Shown here piece after piece: positions 63,766-64,000 of a stretch of 64,000 bases of DNA (within the stretch, counting starts at the first letter, position 1; each line of letters starts with the position of its first letter). The notes beneath the pieces were generated by a model. That model made no database searches, had not been told where the DNA came from, and saw only the letters and a list, made by a program, of their open reading frames with translations. The position numbers were made by a program, and so were the translations under genes. The DNA is from an uncultured Clostridia bacterium (lineage in GTDB: Bacteria; Bacillota; Clostridia; Christensenellales; CAG-138), in the NCBI GenBank assembly GCA_934633695.1, contig CAKTYT010000003.1, positions 82,727-146,726 on the forward strand, in the 5' to 3' direction.

Positions 63766-64000
63766 TTCAAGGAATGTATTGATAATCGCCGGAGTGAGGC
63801 AATCGGTCTGAAATGGGATGCCATTGACTTTGACCGGAACACCATCACGATCCGTCACACGGTTACTTCCTGTGATCTCGACGGCAAGCGCGTTCTGGTT
63901 GCATCGGACACTACTAAGACCAGATCGAGTATGAGAACACTGCCTCTCGTTCCTTTCATGCGGGAAAGGCTTCTCACATTGAAGGAAGAACAGCAGGAAA
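63766..64000 (+). pseudogene. Tyrosine recombinase fragment, runs off the window
   Basis: The plus frame NRRSEAIGLKWDAIDF, then TITIRHTVTSCDLDGK and TKTRSSMRTLPLVPFM is the catalytic domain of a phage or transposon integrase, including the first catalytic Arg in RRSEA and the TKT-type lysine. The N-terminal DNA-binding domains are missing, since homology begins at about 63766 next to the flavodoxin break. The 3' end, with the HxxR and Tyr, lies outside the window. It points to a mobile element to the right. Confidence 0.8.

Noticed and set aside
1..64000. tRNA, rRNA and replication-origin features
   Set aside because: No cloverleaf with a conserved TTCGA-type loop, no rRNA core sequence and no DnaA-box cluster stood out on reading.

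Overview
The window reads as chromosomal DNA of an anaerobic, Gram-positive-type Clostridia (Bacillota), most likely a gut or rumen species. The signs are AGGAGG-type ribosome sites, sigma-A-like promoters with 17-bp spacers, short U-tract terminators, a lipobox lipoprotein, dockerin and cohesin domains, Pro/Thr-rich stalk proteins and a fused glycolytic gene. I cannot name a genus from the sequence alone. No rRNA, tRNA or CRISPR array was seen.

Layout. 1-9.6 kb is housekeeping: the end of a membrane glycosyltransferase, a LysR regulator divergent from a Gate-type membrane transporter, a glycolysis operon (fused pgk-tpi, then gpmI), and a small cell-envelope operon (GT2-GtrA protein, phosphodiester glycosidase, small membrane protein). 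10.35-26.0 kb is the most striking region: a near-consensus promoter, a cobalamin riboswitch with a terminator as expression platform, then eight co-directional genes ending at a strong terminator. These encode a small HNH-repeat protein, a Pro/Thr-rich stalk protein with a transcobalamin-like DUF4430 domain, a lipoprotein with a terpenoid-cyclase-like alpha/alpha fold, a MoxR-DUF58-transglutaminase trio, a giant PQQ-propeller/dockerin protein, and a DUF4430-cohesin-dockerin protein. In animal B12 carriers a DUF4430-like beta domain and an alpha6/alpha6 barrel together enclose cobalamin. Here the two halves sit on separate surface proteins under a B12 switch. I propose a secreted, cohesin/dockerin-assembled cobalamin-capture apparatus. 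A further dockerin protein with Leu-rich repeats follows at 26.5 kb behind its own promoter and a structured leader.

30.0-53.2 kb is a large capsule or exopolysaccharide locus of tightly overlapping genes: initiating sugar-phosphate transferase, several GT2 and GT4 enzymes, EpsG-like polymerase, a complete phosphocholine module (licA, licC, a BCCT transporter, licD), NodB-type deacetylase, FkbH-like HAD phosphatase, two hexapeptide acetyltransferases, pyruvyltransferase, FrhB-like iron-sulfur protein, Wzx flippase, UDP-sugar dehydrogenase and UDP-GlcNAc 2-epimerase. One acetyltransferase is split by a frameshift at a run of seven G, which could be a phase-variation switch.

28.6-30 kb and 53.2-63.5 kb are accessory and partly decayed DNA. 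They hold a barstar-like inhibitor, a truncated GT14 gene fused next to a VanZ gene, a run of single small genes resembling orphan immunity proteins, several gene remnants, an ABC exporter whose ATPase has an in-frame amber codon near its end, and small kinase, Sel1 and Nudix genes. The right edge carries a flavodoxin tail abutting a 5'-truncated tyrosine recombinase, which marks a recombination junction.
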